Assembly: GCF_014651075.1 (NCBI RefSeq)
Contig: NZ_BMWE01000017.1
Location: 62,001-126,000 of the forward strand
Direction: 5' to 3'
DNA length: 64,000 nucleotides
DNA from: Streptomyces djakartensis
GTDB taxonomy: Bacteria; Actinomycetota; Actinomycetes; Streptomycetales; Streptomycetaceae
The notes under the pieces were generated by a model. The model did no database searches and was not told the origin of the DNA. It saw only the letters and a list, made by a program, of their open reading frames with translations. Below, piece by piece: positions 28,989 to 36,388 of this stretch. How positions within the stretch are numbered: the first letter of the stretch is position 1; each line of letters begins with the position of its first letter. Made by a program: the position numbers and the translations under genes.

Positions 28989-29693
28989 ATGGACGCCAGC
29001 GGTCTTCCCCTCCTCGACCAGCGCATCGCGGACTGCCGGGCCTGCCCGCGACTCGTCTCCTGGCGTGAGGAGGTGGCGTGTGCCAAGCGAGCCGCGTACG
29101 CGGACTGGACGTACTGGGGGCGGCCGGTACCGGGGTTCGGGCCGGCGGACGCGAGGCTGCTGATCGTGGGGCTCGCCCCCGCCGCCCACGGCGGCAACCG
29201 CACCGGCCGGATGTTCACCGGCGACCGTTCCGGGGACGTCCTGTACGAGGCGCTGTACGACGTCGGCCTCGCCTCCCAGCCCACCGCCGTGCACGCGGAC
29301 GACGGCCTGGAGCTGTACGGCGTGCGCGTCACGGCGCCCGTGCACTGCGCCCCGCCCGCCAACAAGCCCACCCCCGAGGAACGGGACACCTGCCGCCCCT
29401 GGCTCGTGCAGGAGCTGCGGCTGCTGCGGCCGACGCTGCGGGCCGTCGTCGTGCTCGGCGCCTTCGGCTGGCAGGCCGCTTTGCCCGCGTTCGCCGAGGC
29501 GGGCTGGTCCGTGCCCCGGCCACGCCCCGCCTTCGCCCACGGGGCGCGTTTCCCGCTGGACGGCCTGGAGCTGTTCGGCTGCTTCCACGTCAGTCAGCGC
29601 AACACCTTCACGGGCCGGCTCACCCCCGAGATGCTCCGGGACGTCCTGCGGACGGCCGCGCGGGCGGCGGGGCTGCCGGCGACCGCCGCCTGA
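28989..29693 (+). CDS. Uracil-DNA glycosylase, family 5 (UDGb)
   Basis: Removes uracil and other deaminated bases from DNA. 234 residues. Motif 1 is GLAPAAHGGNRTGRMFTGDRSGD, which is diagnostic for family 5 rather than families 1-4; the late motif HVSQRNTFTGRL follows near residue 200. Cys16 and Cys19 (CRAC) and two cysteines near 120-134 (VHCAPP, RDTC) fit the four-cysteine iron-sulfur cluster of this family. Start ATG at 28989. It ends 5 bp from the convergent GntR gene. Confidence 0.88.
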   Translation: MDASGLPLLDQRIADCRACPRLVSWREEVACAKRAAYADWTYWGRPVPGFGPADARLLIVGLAPAAHGGNRTGRMFTGDRSGDVLYEALYDVGLASQPTAVHADDGLELYGVRVTAPVHCAPPANKPTPEERDTCRPWLVQELRLLRPTLRAVVVLGAFGWQAALPAFAEAGWSVPRPRPAFAHGARFPLDGLELFGCFHVSQRNTFTGRLTPEMLRDVLRTAARAAGLPATAA

Positions 29694-29698
29694 CGGAG

Positions 29699-30352
29699 CT
29701 ACGGCGCTTCCTCCCCGAAGAGGTGCCGCACCGTGGAGCGGTAGTTGGTCCGGACGTGCCTGAGCGCGTGCGCGCGGGCCCGGTCCGGGTCGCCCGAGGC
29801 GATCGCCTCGTACAGCTCGCGGTGTTCGACGAGGAGCTGGGGCCACTCCTCGTTGCGCCGGGTCATCCAGCGCAGCCGGCCGGCGACCGGTTCCAGAGCC
29901 TCGGCCAGCAGGCTGTTGCCGGCCATCGCCATGATGCGGTCGTGCAGGCGGCTGTTGAGGTCCGTGATCAGCTCCGCGTCCCCGTCCTCGGTGGCGGCGG
30001 CCGCGCGGTCGATGAGCTCCTGGACCTCGGCCAGATCGTCAGGGGTCGCGCGGGACGCCGCGAGTCCCGCGGCGTAGACCTCAAGGGCCTCGCGGAGTTC
30101 GAACAGTTCCTTGACGTCGGTCGGGGTGAGGCGGCGCACGACCGTGCGGCGGGGCGTCTCGAAGTGGACGAAGCCCTCGGCGACGAGCGCCCGGATCGCC
30201 TCCCGGACCGGAACGCGTGAGACGCCGAAACGCTCCGCCAGCTCGCGTTCGACCAGGCGGTCGCCGGGGAGCAGGCTGCCCGCGATGATCTGCTGCCGCA
30301 GCTCGGACGTGACGCGTTCGCGCACCGCTCCCAGAGGCTCGATCTTCGTCAT
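29699..30352 (-). CDS. GntR-family regulator, FadR/FCD type
   Basis: 217 residues. The winged helix lies at residues ~5-70 (VTSELRQQIIAGSLLPGDRLVERELAERFGVSRVPVREAIRAL), and an all-helical FCD ligand domain follows (ELFELREALEVYAAGLAA, with the metal-binding pattern of Asp/His in LNSRLHDRIMAMAGN and EHRELYEAI). It is divergent from the NCS1 permease and racemase, and a perfect palindrome lies between them, so it most likely represses those genes until a nitrogenous ligand binds. An ATG three codons upstream (30361) is an alternative start. Confidence 0.9.
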   Translation of the reverse strand: MTKIEPLGAVRERVTSELRQQIIAGSLLPGDRLVERELAERFGVSRVPVREAIRALVAEGFVHFETPRRTVVRRLTPTDVKELFELREALEVYAAGLAASRATPDDLAEVQELIDRAAAATEDGDAELITDLNSRLHDRIMAMAGNSLLAEALEPVAGRLRWMTRRNEEWPQLLVEHRELYEAIASGDPDRARAHALRHVRTNYRSTVRHLFGEEAP

Positions 30353-30442
30353 ACAGCCCATCTTCGCCGAGAGGCCGCGTCTTTTACGGAGCGTTAACAG
30401 GAGCGATATCCGTCAGAACTGTTGACGGCGAACCATGAGCGC

Positions 30443-30460
30443 AGTTTGGTATACCAAACT
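30443..30460. promoter_or_regulatory. 18-bp perfect palindrome, operator for the GntR regulator
   Basis: AGTTTGGTATACCAAACT is its own reverse complement over all 18 bases. The core TGGTATACCA is typical of FadR-subfamily operators. It lies 46 bp upstream of the permease start, just behind a TTGACG (30422-30427) that could be the -35 element, so bound repressor would cover the -10 region. A second inverted repeat, CCGTCA/TGACGG, spans 30410-30428. Confidence 0.8.
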
Positions 30461-30506
30461 CTCCCCAGAGCAGTCCTCCGTCGTCCCCTTGCTCATGGAG
30501 GCCCCC

Positions 30507-31958
30507 GTGTCCCTCGCCGACCGTGCCGTGACCACCGGCACACCAGCCTTCGTCCCCGACCCACGGCTCACCAACGAAGACCTCGCACCCGCGAAGAAGC
30601 GCAACTGGAAGGTCTTCGACCTCTTCGCCATGTGGATGTCCGACGTCCACAACCTCGGCAACTACACCTTCGCGGCCGGACTGCTCTTCCTCGGCATGAA
30701 CGTCTGGCAGGTCTTCACCTCCCTGCTGGCCGGCTTCGTGCTCATCTACATCGGCATGAACTGGATGGGGAAGATCGGACAGCGCCACGGCGTGCCCTTC
30801 CCGGTCGTCAGCCGGATCGCCTTCGGCGTCTGGGGCGCCAACATCCCGGCGTTGATCAGGGCCGTGATCGCCATCATGTGGTACGGCATCCAGACCTACC
30901 TCGCCTCCGTCGCCGTCAACGTGATGCTGCTCGCGGCCTGGCCGGGCCTGGAGTCCTGGACGCACAACTCCTTCCTCGGCCTGGACACGCTCGGCTGGGT
31001 CTCGTTCATCGCGCTGTGGCTGGTCCAGGCGGCCATCATCAGCCGGGGCATGGAGTCGGTCCGCAAGTTCCAGGACTTCTGCGGCCCGGCGATCTGGCTG
31101 GTCATGATCGCACTGGCGGTGTGGATCCTCGCCAAGGCCGGCTGGACGATCTCCCTCACCTCCACCCCGCACCCCGTCTCCGTCGGCGAGCAGTGGCGCC
31201 AGTGGTTCGGCGCGATCGGCCTGGTCCTCGCCACCTACGGCACCCTGATGCTCAACTTCTGCGACTTCTCCCGCTTCACGCCCGACTACAGGTCCGTCAA
31301 GCGCGGCAACTTCTGGGGTCTGCCCGTCAACTCCACGGCCTTCGTGATCGTGTCGGTCATCGTCACCGCGGGCGCCTTCGAGGTCTTCGGCAAGGAGATC
31401 ACCGACCCCGCCTACCTCGTCGCCGAGATCGGCAACACCTGGGTGCTGGTACTGGGCGCGCTGACCTTCGCCATCGCCACCATGGGCGTCAACATCGTCG
31501 CCAACTTCGTATCACCGGCGTACGACCTCGCCAACGTCTGGCCGCAGAAGATCACCTTCAAGGTCGGCGGCATGATCAGCACGGTCGCGGCCCTGCTCGT
31601 CACCCCCTGGAACCTCTTCTCCAACCCGACCGTCGTGAACTACTTCCTCGGCGGCCTCGGCGCCTTCCTCGGCCCGCTGTTCGGCGTGATCATGGTCGAC
31701 TACTACTGGGTCAAACGCGGCCGCGTGAACGTCGACGAACTGTTCGACGCCACCCCCGGCTCCCGCTACCACTACCGCGGGGGCTTCAACCCCAAGGCGC
31801 TGTGGGCGTTCCTGCCGGCGGCCGGGGTCGCCGCGGTGCTCGCGCTGGTGAAGACCTTCAGCGACGTGGCTCCGTACTCCTGGTTCATCGGCACGGCGAT
31901 CGCCGCCGCGCTGTACGCGGCCCTGTGCCGCCCCGAGCGCGCCACCGCGGAGGTCTGA
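30507..31958 (+). CDS. NCS1-family nucleobase/hydantoin/allantoin symporter
   Basis: Cation-coupled importer of 483 residues with 12 membrane spans and the NCS1 signatures: NWKVFDLFAMWMSDVHNLGNYTFAAGL (span 1), FGVWGANIPALIRAVIAIMWYGIQT (spans 3-4), NFCDFSRFTPDYRSVKRGNFWG. The transported compound is probably allantoin, hydantoin or a purine/pyrimidine base. GTG at 30507 has GGAGG 5 nt upstream; an ATG four codons earlier overlaps that site. It forms an operon with the racemase (4 bp apart) and is divergent from a GntR repressor. Confidence 0.93.
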   Translation: MSLADRAVTTGTPAFVPDPRLTNEDLAPAKKRNWKVFDLFAMWMSDVHNLGNYTFAAGLLFLGMNVWQVFTSLLAGFVLIYIGMNWMGKIGQRHGVPFPVVSRIAFGVWGANIPALIRAVIAIMWYGIQTYLASVAVNVMLLAAWPGLESWTHNSFLGLDTLGWVSFIALWLVQAAIISRGMESVRKFQDFCGPAIWLVMIALAVWILAKAGWTISLTSTPHPVSVGEQWRQWFGAIGLVLATYGTLMLNFCDFSRFTPDYRSVKRGNFWGLPVNSTAFVIVSVIVTAGAFEVFGKEITDPAYLVAEIGNTWVLVLGALTFAIATMGVNIVANFVSPAYDLANVWPQKITFKVGGMISTVAALLVTPWNLFSNPTVVNYFLGGLGAFLGPLFGVIMVDYYWVKRGRVNVDELFDATPGSRYHYRGGFNPKALWAFLPAAGVAAVLALVKTFSDVAPYSWFIGTAIAAALYAALCRPERATAEV

Positions 31959-31962
31959 GGAC

Positions 31963-32685
31963 GTGCGGATCGTCGTCACCAACTGCAACACCACGCAGGA
32001 GATGACCGAGGCGATCGTACGAGGTGCCCGGGCCGCCGCAGGCCCGGGCACCACCGTGACCGGACTGACCCCCGCCTGGGGACCCGAGTCCGCGGAGAGC
32101 TGGCTCGACAGCTACCTGTCCGCCGCGTCCGTCCTGGACACGCTGCGCACCTACGACGGACCGCCGTACGACGCCGTGGTCATGGCCGGCTTCGGGGAGC
32201 ACGGGCGTGAGGGCGTCCGGGAGTTGGTGGACGTACCGGTCGTCGACATCACCGAGGCCGCGGCGCACCTGGCCTGCCTGCTCGGCCGCCGTTACGGCGT
32301 CGTCACCACGCTGCAGCGGTCGTGCGGCCAGATCGAGGACAGCCTGGAGACGGCGGGCGTGGCCCGGAACTGCGCCGCGATCGTCGGCACCGGCTTGAGC
32401 GTGCTCGACCTCGGCGACGAAGAGCGGTCCGAGACGGCGTTCCTGGCCGCCGCCGAACGGGCGTGCGCGGCCGGGGCCGAGGTACTGGTGCTGGGCTGCG
32501 CCGGGATGACGGGGCTGCAGCGCGTGGTCGGGGAGAAGCTCGGCCTCCCCGTCGTCGACGGGGTCGCCGCGGCGGTCAAGCTGGCGGAGTCGCTGGTGGG
32601 ACTGGGGCTCACCACGAGCCGGGTGGGAGGTTACGCGAAGCCGCCGCCCAAGCGGCGGGTGTGGGGGAGGCCCGGACGGCGGTAG
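31963..32685 (+). CDS. Asp/Glu/hydantoin racemase family protein
   Basis: 240-residue soluble protein. The two catalytic cysteines of the HyuE/allantoin racemase family are in their usual settings: ACLLGRRYGVVTT with the preceding cysteine region (about residue 105), and VLVLGCAGMTG (about residue 186). Such enzymes interconvert the enantiomers of allantoin or 5-substituted hydantoins so that a stereospecific hydrolase can act. Its place behind an NCS1 permease supports a role in ureide/hydantoin use. No hydantoinase or allantoinase is next to it. Confidence 0.88.
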   Translation: MRIVVTNCNTTQEMTEAIVRGARAAAGPGTTVTGLTPAWGPESAESWLDSYLSAASVLDTLRTYDGPPYDAVVMAGFGEHGREGVRELVDVPVVDITEAAAHLACLLGRRYGVVTTLQRSCGQIEDSLETAGVARNCAAIVGTGLSVLDLGDEERSETAFLAAAERACAAGAEVLVLGCAGMTGLQRVVGEKLGLPVVDGVAAAVKLAESLVGLGLTTSRVGGYAKPPPKRRVWGRPGRR

Positions 32686-32849
32686 CCGCATTCCGTTTCA
32701 TGCCGACCGGGTGATCCTTCCTGCCCTTCCCTGGACCCCGACCGCCGAGGAGACCGCCGTGCCCGCCCCGTCGGACCGGACCTTCCTCGTCCGCCGAGGC
32801 GGAGGCGCTGTTCCGCGCCGGGCGAACCGGCGGCGCTTCATGACCGCGT

Positions 32850-33818
32850 TCAGTGCCGGGCGAACTGGACGCGGGTCGGCTGCACGGCGTCCGGGCGCAC
32901 CGCGACGCCGTCGACGGTGAGTTGTTCGCCGTAGATGTCGGTGAGCCGGAGGGGACCGCCACAGCCGGTGCCGTCGGGGGAGAGGAAGTAGTTGTACTCG
33001 GTCCGGGTCAGACGGCTCCAGCCGCTGCCCGTGCTCACCTCCAGCCGGGCCAGCGGGTTGCGGTGGCCCAGTGCCTGGATGCCGCACCAGTGGCGGCTGG
33101 AGCCGGTCTTGTAGCGGATCGAGACGGTGTCCGACGTGCTCGGGCTCAGCAGGCTCCAGGTGACCGGGATGCGGCCCGCGGACAGGCCGGCGAGCTTGGC
33201 GAAGGCCTCCTTGCTGAGGTCGAGCTGCCCGGGGGCGCAGGGCAGCGGGCATTCGTTGGTGACCCGGACCGTGACGGAGGCGCCGCCCGCCGCGCGGACG
33301 AGCAGGTACGCCCCGCACGCCTTGGAGGTCTCGTAGTCGGTGGTGTTCATCGCCGCGACCATGAGATCGGGGCTCGGGCCGTACAGGCAGGCACCGTCGC
33401 CGTCCGCGGCGTCATAGTGCGTGGCGACTCCCTGGTAGGTGACCTGCGGCTTGATCCGCCCGGCCAGGGGGGCCGAGCCGGACACCGCCCGCGGTGCGGG
33501 CCGCGGGCCGGCGGCGGGCGAGGACGGGGCCGAAGGGCGGGTCGTGGTGCGCGCCGGGGCCGGGCCCTTCGTGGACGGCCTCGGTTTCGGCTTGGCCTTG
33601 GCCTTGGCCTTCGCCTTCGTCGCCTTCGGGGTCGCGGGTGTGGCGCTCACCCGTGGGCTCGTGGAGGGCGCGGCCGCGGCTCGCACGGTGCCCGGCTCAC
33701 CGCCGGGGCGGAGTGCCACCACCAGGGACACGAGGAGTGCGACGGCTGCCAGCGCCACCGCGGGGACGAGGGCCGAACGCCGCCCGCGAAGGGGACGCCG
33801 ATGGGAACGGGAGGCCAC
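32850..33818 (-). CDS. Expansin-like secreted protein (EXLX1 type)
   Basis: 322 residues. An N-terminal membrane/signal segment (ALVPAVALAAVALLVSLVVAL) is followed by a ~75-residue linker rich in Lys, Ala, Pro and Thr (KATKAKAKAKAKPKP), then a double-psi beta-barrel domain (VTYQGVATHYDAADGDGACLYG, RVTNECPLPCAPGQLDLSKEAF) and a C-terminal CBM63-like beta-sandwich (SIRYKTGSSRHWCGIQALGHRNPL). This is the bacterial expansin layout; these proteins bind and loosen cellulose or other wall polymers without cutting them. The GTG start has AAGGA 7 nt upstream. It is divergent from the FUSC gene. The 269 bp between them show no clear element. Confidence 0.85.
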   Translation of the reverse strand: MASRSHRRPLRGRRSALVPAVALAAVALLVSLVVALRPGGEPGTVRAAAAPSTSPRVSATPATPKATKAKAKAKAKPKPRPSTKGPAPARTTTRPSAPSSPAAGPRPAPRAVSGSAPLAGRIKPQVTYQGVATHYDAADGDGACLYGPSPDLMVAAMNTTDYETSKACGAYLLVRAAGGASVTVRVTNECPLPCAPGQLDLSKEAFAKLAGLSAGRIPVTWSLLSPSTSDTVSIRYKTGSSRHWCGIQALGHRNPLARLEVSTGSGWSRLTRTEYNYFLSPDGTGCGGPLRLTDIYGEQLTVDGVAVRPDAVQPTRVQFARH

Positions 33819-34087
33819 GGATGAGTCCTTACCTGGTTCGGGAGATCACGCGCTTGCGACTCATCAGTGGCCGCCGGGCCCGGAAAGGTTGCCGGCCCGT
33901 TCCGTGGCGGGCCGATTCCCGCAGGCCGGCTCCCGATTGCGTTCATAAAGAACCCGGCTCTCACGCACTCCGTCACGTTCCGGAAACCTCCCCTCCAGGA
34001 ACCCCGCCTACTCTGGGCCCCACACCCAGCCCCGGCCACCGTCGCCCGAAGGCCCACCCCTGCCTCCGACGAGACGACAGGAGCCCC

Positions 34088-35989
34088 GTGTCCCGGACCC
34101 GCCGTGTCAGCTTCGCGTTGCCGCCCTGGCTGGCCCATGCGCTGCGCGCCCAGCGCGGCCCCGTGCCGTGGAGTGCCGTGACACGCGGGGCCCTGTCCGC
34201 CGGGCCGCTGTTGCTGGTCGCCGTGGAGATCGGGCGTACCTCGCTCGGCGTGGTCGCCGCCATCGCCGCCATGCTCGCCGGGATCAACGACCGGCCCGGG
34301 AGCCGGCGGGCCTCGGTCAAGCGGCTCGGCGTGCCGGCGCTGGCAGGTGCCCTGGGCCTGGTGATCGGGACGTATGCCGGACAGGAGACCGGGGCGGTGG
34401 TGCTGACCGTGGTGCTCACGTTCGTCGGACTCGTCGCCGGGGGGATCAGCGCGATCGGGCCCGTCGCGTCCGCCGCCGGGACCCAGCTGCTCGTCGGCTC
34501 CGCTGTCGGGGCGGGGATGCCCCTGCCGGAGCCGGGATGGGAGCGGGCGCTCGCCTTCCTGGCCGGCGCCGGGTGGCTGCTCCTGCTGCGGCTCGTGCTG
34601 CCCACGCCCGGATCGCTCGCCGGTGACTTCCGGTTCGACGGAGAGCGCACGGCCGTAGCCGCTGTGTACGACGCCGTCGCCGACCTCCTCGACGCCGTCG
34701 GCGGGCCGGACGCCATCCGCCGCCGGGCCGCGCTCACCGCCGCCCTCGACCACGCGCAGGACGCCCTCACCGGACCCCGGTTGCGGCGGTACGCCTCCTC
34801 CTCCACCGAGCGGCGGCTGCACGCGCAGTACGTCGCCGCCCTGCCCCTCGCCGAGGCCGCCACCGCGCTCGCGTGGGCCGGACAGGCCCTGTCGCAGCGG
34901 GCCTCCGAAGGTCCCAGGCGGCTCGCCGCCGCCGTACGCGGCAACACCCACACCGGCCCGCTGCCCGCGCCCTCCCGCTCGGCGCCCGCGCTGCGCGCCC
35001 TCGACGACGCCCTCCTGCACGCCGCTGAGGTGTTCGACCGTGGCAGGGGCTCCGACCTGCTGCACACCCGGGCCCGAAGCGTCAGGGACCGGGTGCGCGC
35101 CGCCTTCGGTACCGCCGGACGCGAGTACGGGCTGCGCGTCGCCCTCTGCTTCGGGGCCAGTTCGGCGGTCGCCCAGGCCCTGCACCAGGGCCAGTGGTAC
35201 GGGCAGCACGACCACTGGTACTGGCTGCCGGCCACCGCCGTATTCCTCGTCAAGCCCGACCTGGGGCCCCTGGCCTCGCGGGTGCTGAACCGGGCCGCCG
35301 GGACCGTACTCGGCGCCGTCCTCTTCGCCGGGTTCGCCGCCGTCCTGCCCCGGCCCGACGGGCTCATCGCGCTCGTCGCCCTCAGCGGAGCGCTCATCCC
35401 GGTCGCCACCCGGCACTTCGCCGCCCAGACCGCCGTCGTCACCGTTCTCGTCCTCGCCCTGATCATGGTCGGCGGTGAGCCGCAGGCCTCCATGGGGCGG
35501 ATCGGCGAGACACTGCTGGCCTGCGCGATCGTGCTGATCGTCGGGCACCTGACGATGCCGGGGCAGAAGGGCGGGGGTGTGCGGGGCCGGCTCACGGCGG
35601 CGAGCGAGGCCGCCCACGCCTACCTCACCCACGTCCTCACCGAGGCCGACGCACCGCGCATCGGCACCTCGGGCACCCCCTCCGACCACCGCGCCACCCG
35701 CTGGGCGCTGCGTCGCGAGGCCTACCGCACCCTCGCCGAGGCCCGTTCGGCGATCACGCTCGCCGCACACGAACTGCCCGCTCTCGCCCGGCACACCGAA
35801 GGCGCGGACGAAGTCGCCGACGTGCTCGAACGGCTTGTCGACACGACGACCGCGTGCGCCGTGCACCTCGACGACACGGGACGGATCGGCCCGCGCGACA
35901 GGGAGCGTCTCGCCGCCGTCCTCGCCGACCTCGCCGTGCCGGGGGAGCGGGTGGGGCTACGGCTTCCCCGCACGCCCCTCGCCGGGTAG
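34088..35989 (+). CDS. FUSC family membrane transporter
   Basis: 633-residue inner-membrane protein with two similar halves of about five spans each (WSAVTRGALSAGPLLLVAVEI, VVLTVVLTFVGLVAGGISAIGP; and YGLRVALCFGASSAVAQAL, TAVFLVKPDLGPLASRVLNRAAGTVLGAVLFA) separated by a long cytoplasmic helical region. The YWLPATAVFLVKPD and RVLNRAAGTVLG segment is the FUSC signature, shared with aromatic acid exporters (AaeB) and the YccS family. Export of aromatic or organic acids is possible but not shown. The GTG start has ACAGGAG 4 nt upstream. Confidence 0.88.
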   Translation: MSRTRRVSFALPPWLAHALRAQRGPVPWSAVTRGALSAGPLLLVAVEIGRTSLGVVAAIAAMLAGINDRPGSRRASVKRLGVPALAGALGLVIGTYAGQETGAVVLTVVLTFVGLVAGGISAIGPVASAAGTQLLVGSAVGAGMPLPEPGWERALAFLAGAGWLLLLRLVLPTPGSLAGDFRFDGERTAVAAVYDAVADLLDAVGGPDAIRRRAALTAALDHAQDALTGPRLRRYASSSTERRLHAQYVAALPLAEAATALAWAGQALSQRASEGPRRLAAAVRGNTHTGPLPAPSRSAPALRALDDALLHAAEVFDRGRGSDLLHTRARSVRDRVRAAFGTAGREYGLRVALCFGASSAVAQALHQGQWYGQHDHWYWLPATAVFLVKPDLGPLASRVLNRAAGTVLGAVLFAGFAAVLPRPDGLIALVALSGALIPVATRHFAAQTAVVTVLVLALIMVGGEPQASMGRIGETLLACAIVLIVGHLTMPGQKGGGVRGRLTAASEAAHAYLTHVLTEADAPRIGTSGTPSDHRATRWALRREAYRTLAEARSAITLAAHELPALARHTEGADEVADVLERLVDTTTACAVHLDDTGRIGPRDRERLAAVLADLAVPGERVGLRLPRTPLAG

Positions 35990-36070
35990 CGCGGCCGGCA
36001 TGGTGTCACGACGCGTACGAAGAACTGCACGGTAGGTGAACAGATAGGCCAAGCAGCTGAGAGGTTGGTC

Positions 36071-36092
36071 ACACTTGGCAGTGAACGAGTGT
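36071..36092. promoter_or_regulatory. ACACT/AGTGT inverted repeat resembling the WhiJ-like module operator
   Basis: ACACT (36071-36075) and AGTGT (36088-36092) are mirrored. The block ACACTTGGCAGTG here differs by one base from ACACTTGGCAAGTG at 39955-39968 in the XRE promoter. It lies about 90 bp upstream of the 60-aa gene. A shared regulator is possible (inference). Confidence 0.4.
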
Positions 36093-36182
36093 CAACTACG
36101 TCTCAGAACCGTCACTTCGCGAGCCGTTCACCCCATCGTTGGCGTTTAACTCTACGAGTACAGCGCTACATGGAGGTGCAGG

Positions 36183-36365
36183 GTGAACGGGCGAATGGTG
36201 CTCGAGCGCTTTCCCGCCGGCGGGCCGCGTGGCTCCTGGCCGGCGGAGGAGTTCGCGCAGGCGCGGCGTCTGGAGGGCCTGCCCGCCGAGGTTGTCATGG
36301 ACCTCGCGACGGACATGTTCCTGGTGATCGTGCGCAGCGGGGACGGCGCCGACGCCACGGCCTGA
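36183..36365 (+). CDS. Conserved small Streptomyces protein, function unknown
   Basis: 60 residues with no signal peptide. Sequence runs from VNGRMVLERFPAGGPRGSWP to LEGLPAEVVMDLATDMFLVIVRSG, a compact alpha/beta-like pattern with an amphipathic C-terminal segment. The GTG start is well supported (GGAGG with 7-nt spacing) and the codon bias is normal, so I take it as real. Its convergent neighbour is the ABC exporter. I do not recognise a named domain. Confidence 0.65.
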   Translation: MNGRMVLERFPAGGPRGSWPAEEFAQARRLEGLPAEVVMDLATDMFLVIVRSGDGADATA

Positions 36366-36384
36366 CGCCCGGCCCCGGGCCGTG
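36356..36384. terminator. Hairpin between convergent small gene and ABC exporter
   Basis: CACGGCC (36356-36362, reaching into the last codons of the small gene) pairs with GGCCGTG (36378-36384), loop of 15 nt with further CCCGG/CCGGG pairing possible. Confidence 0.35.
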
Positions 36385-36388
36385 TGAC

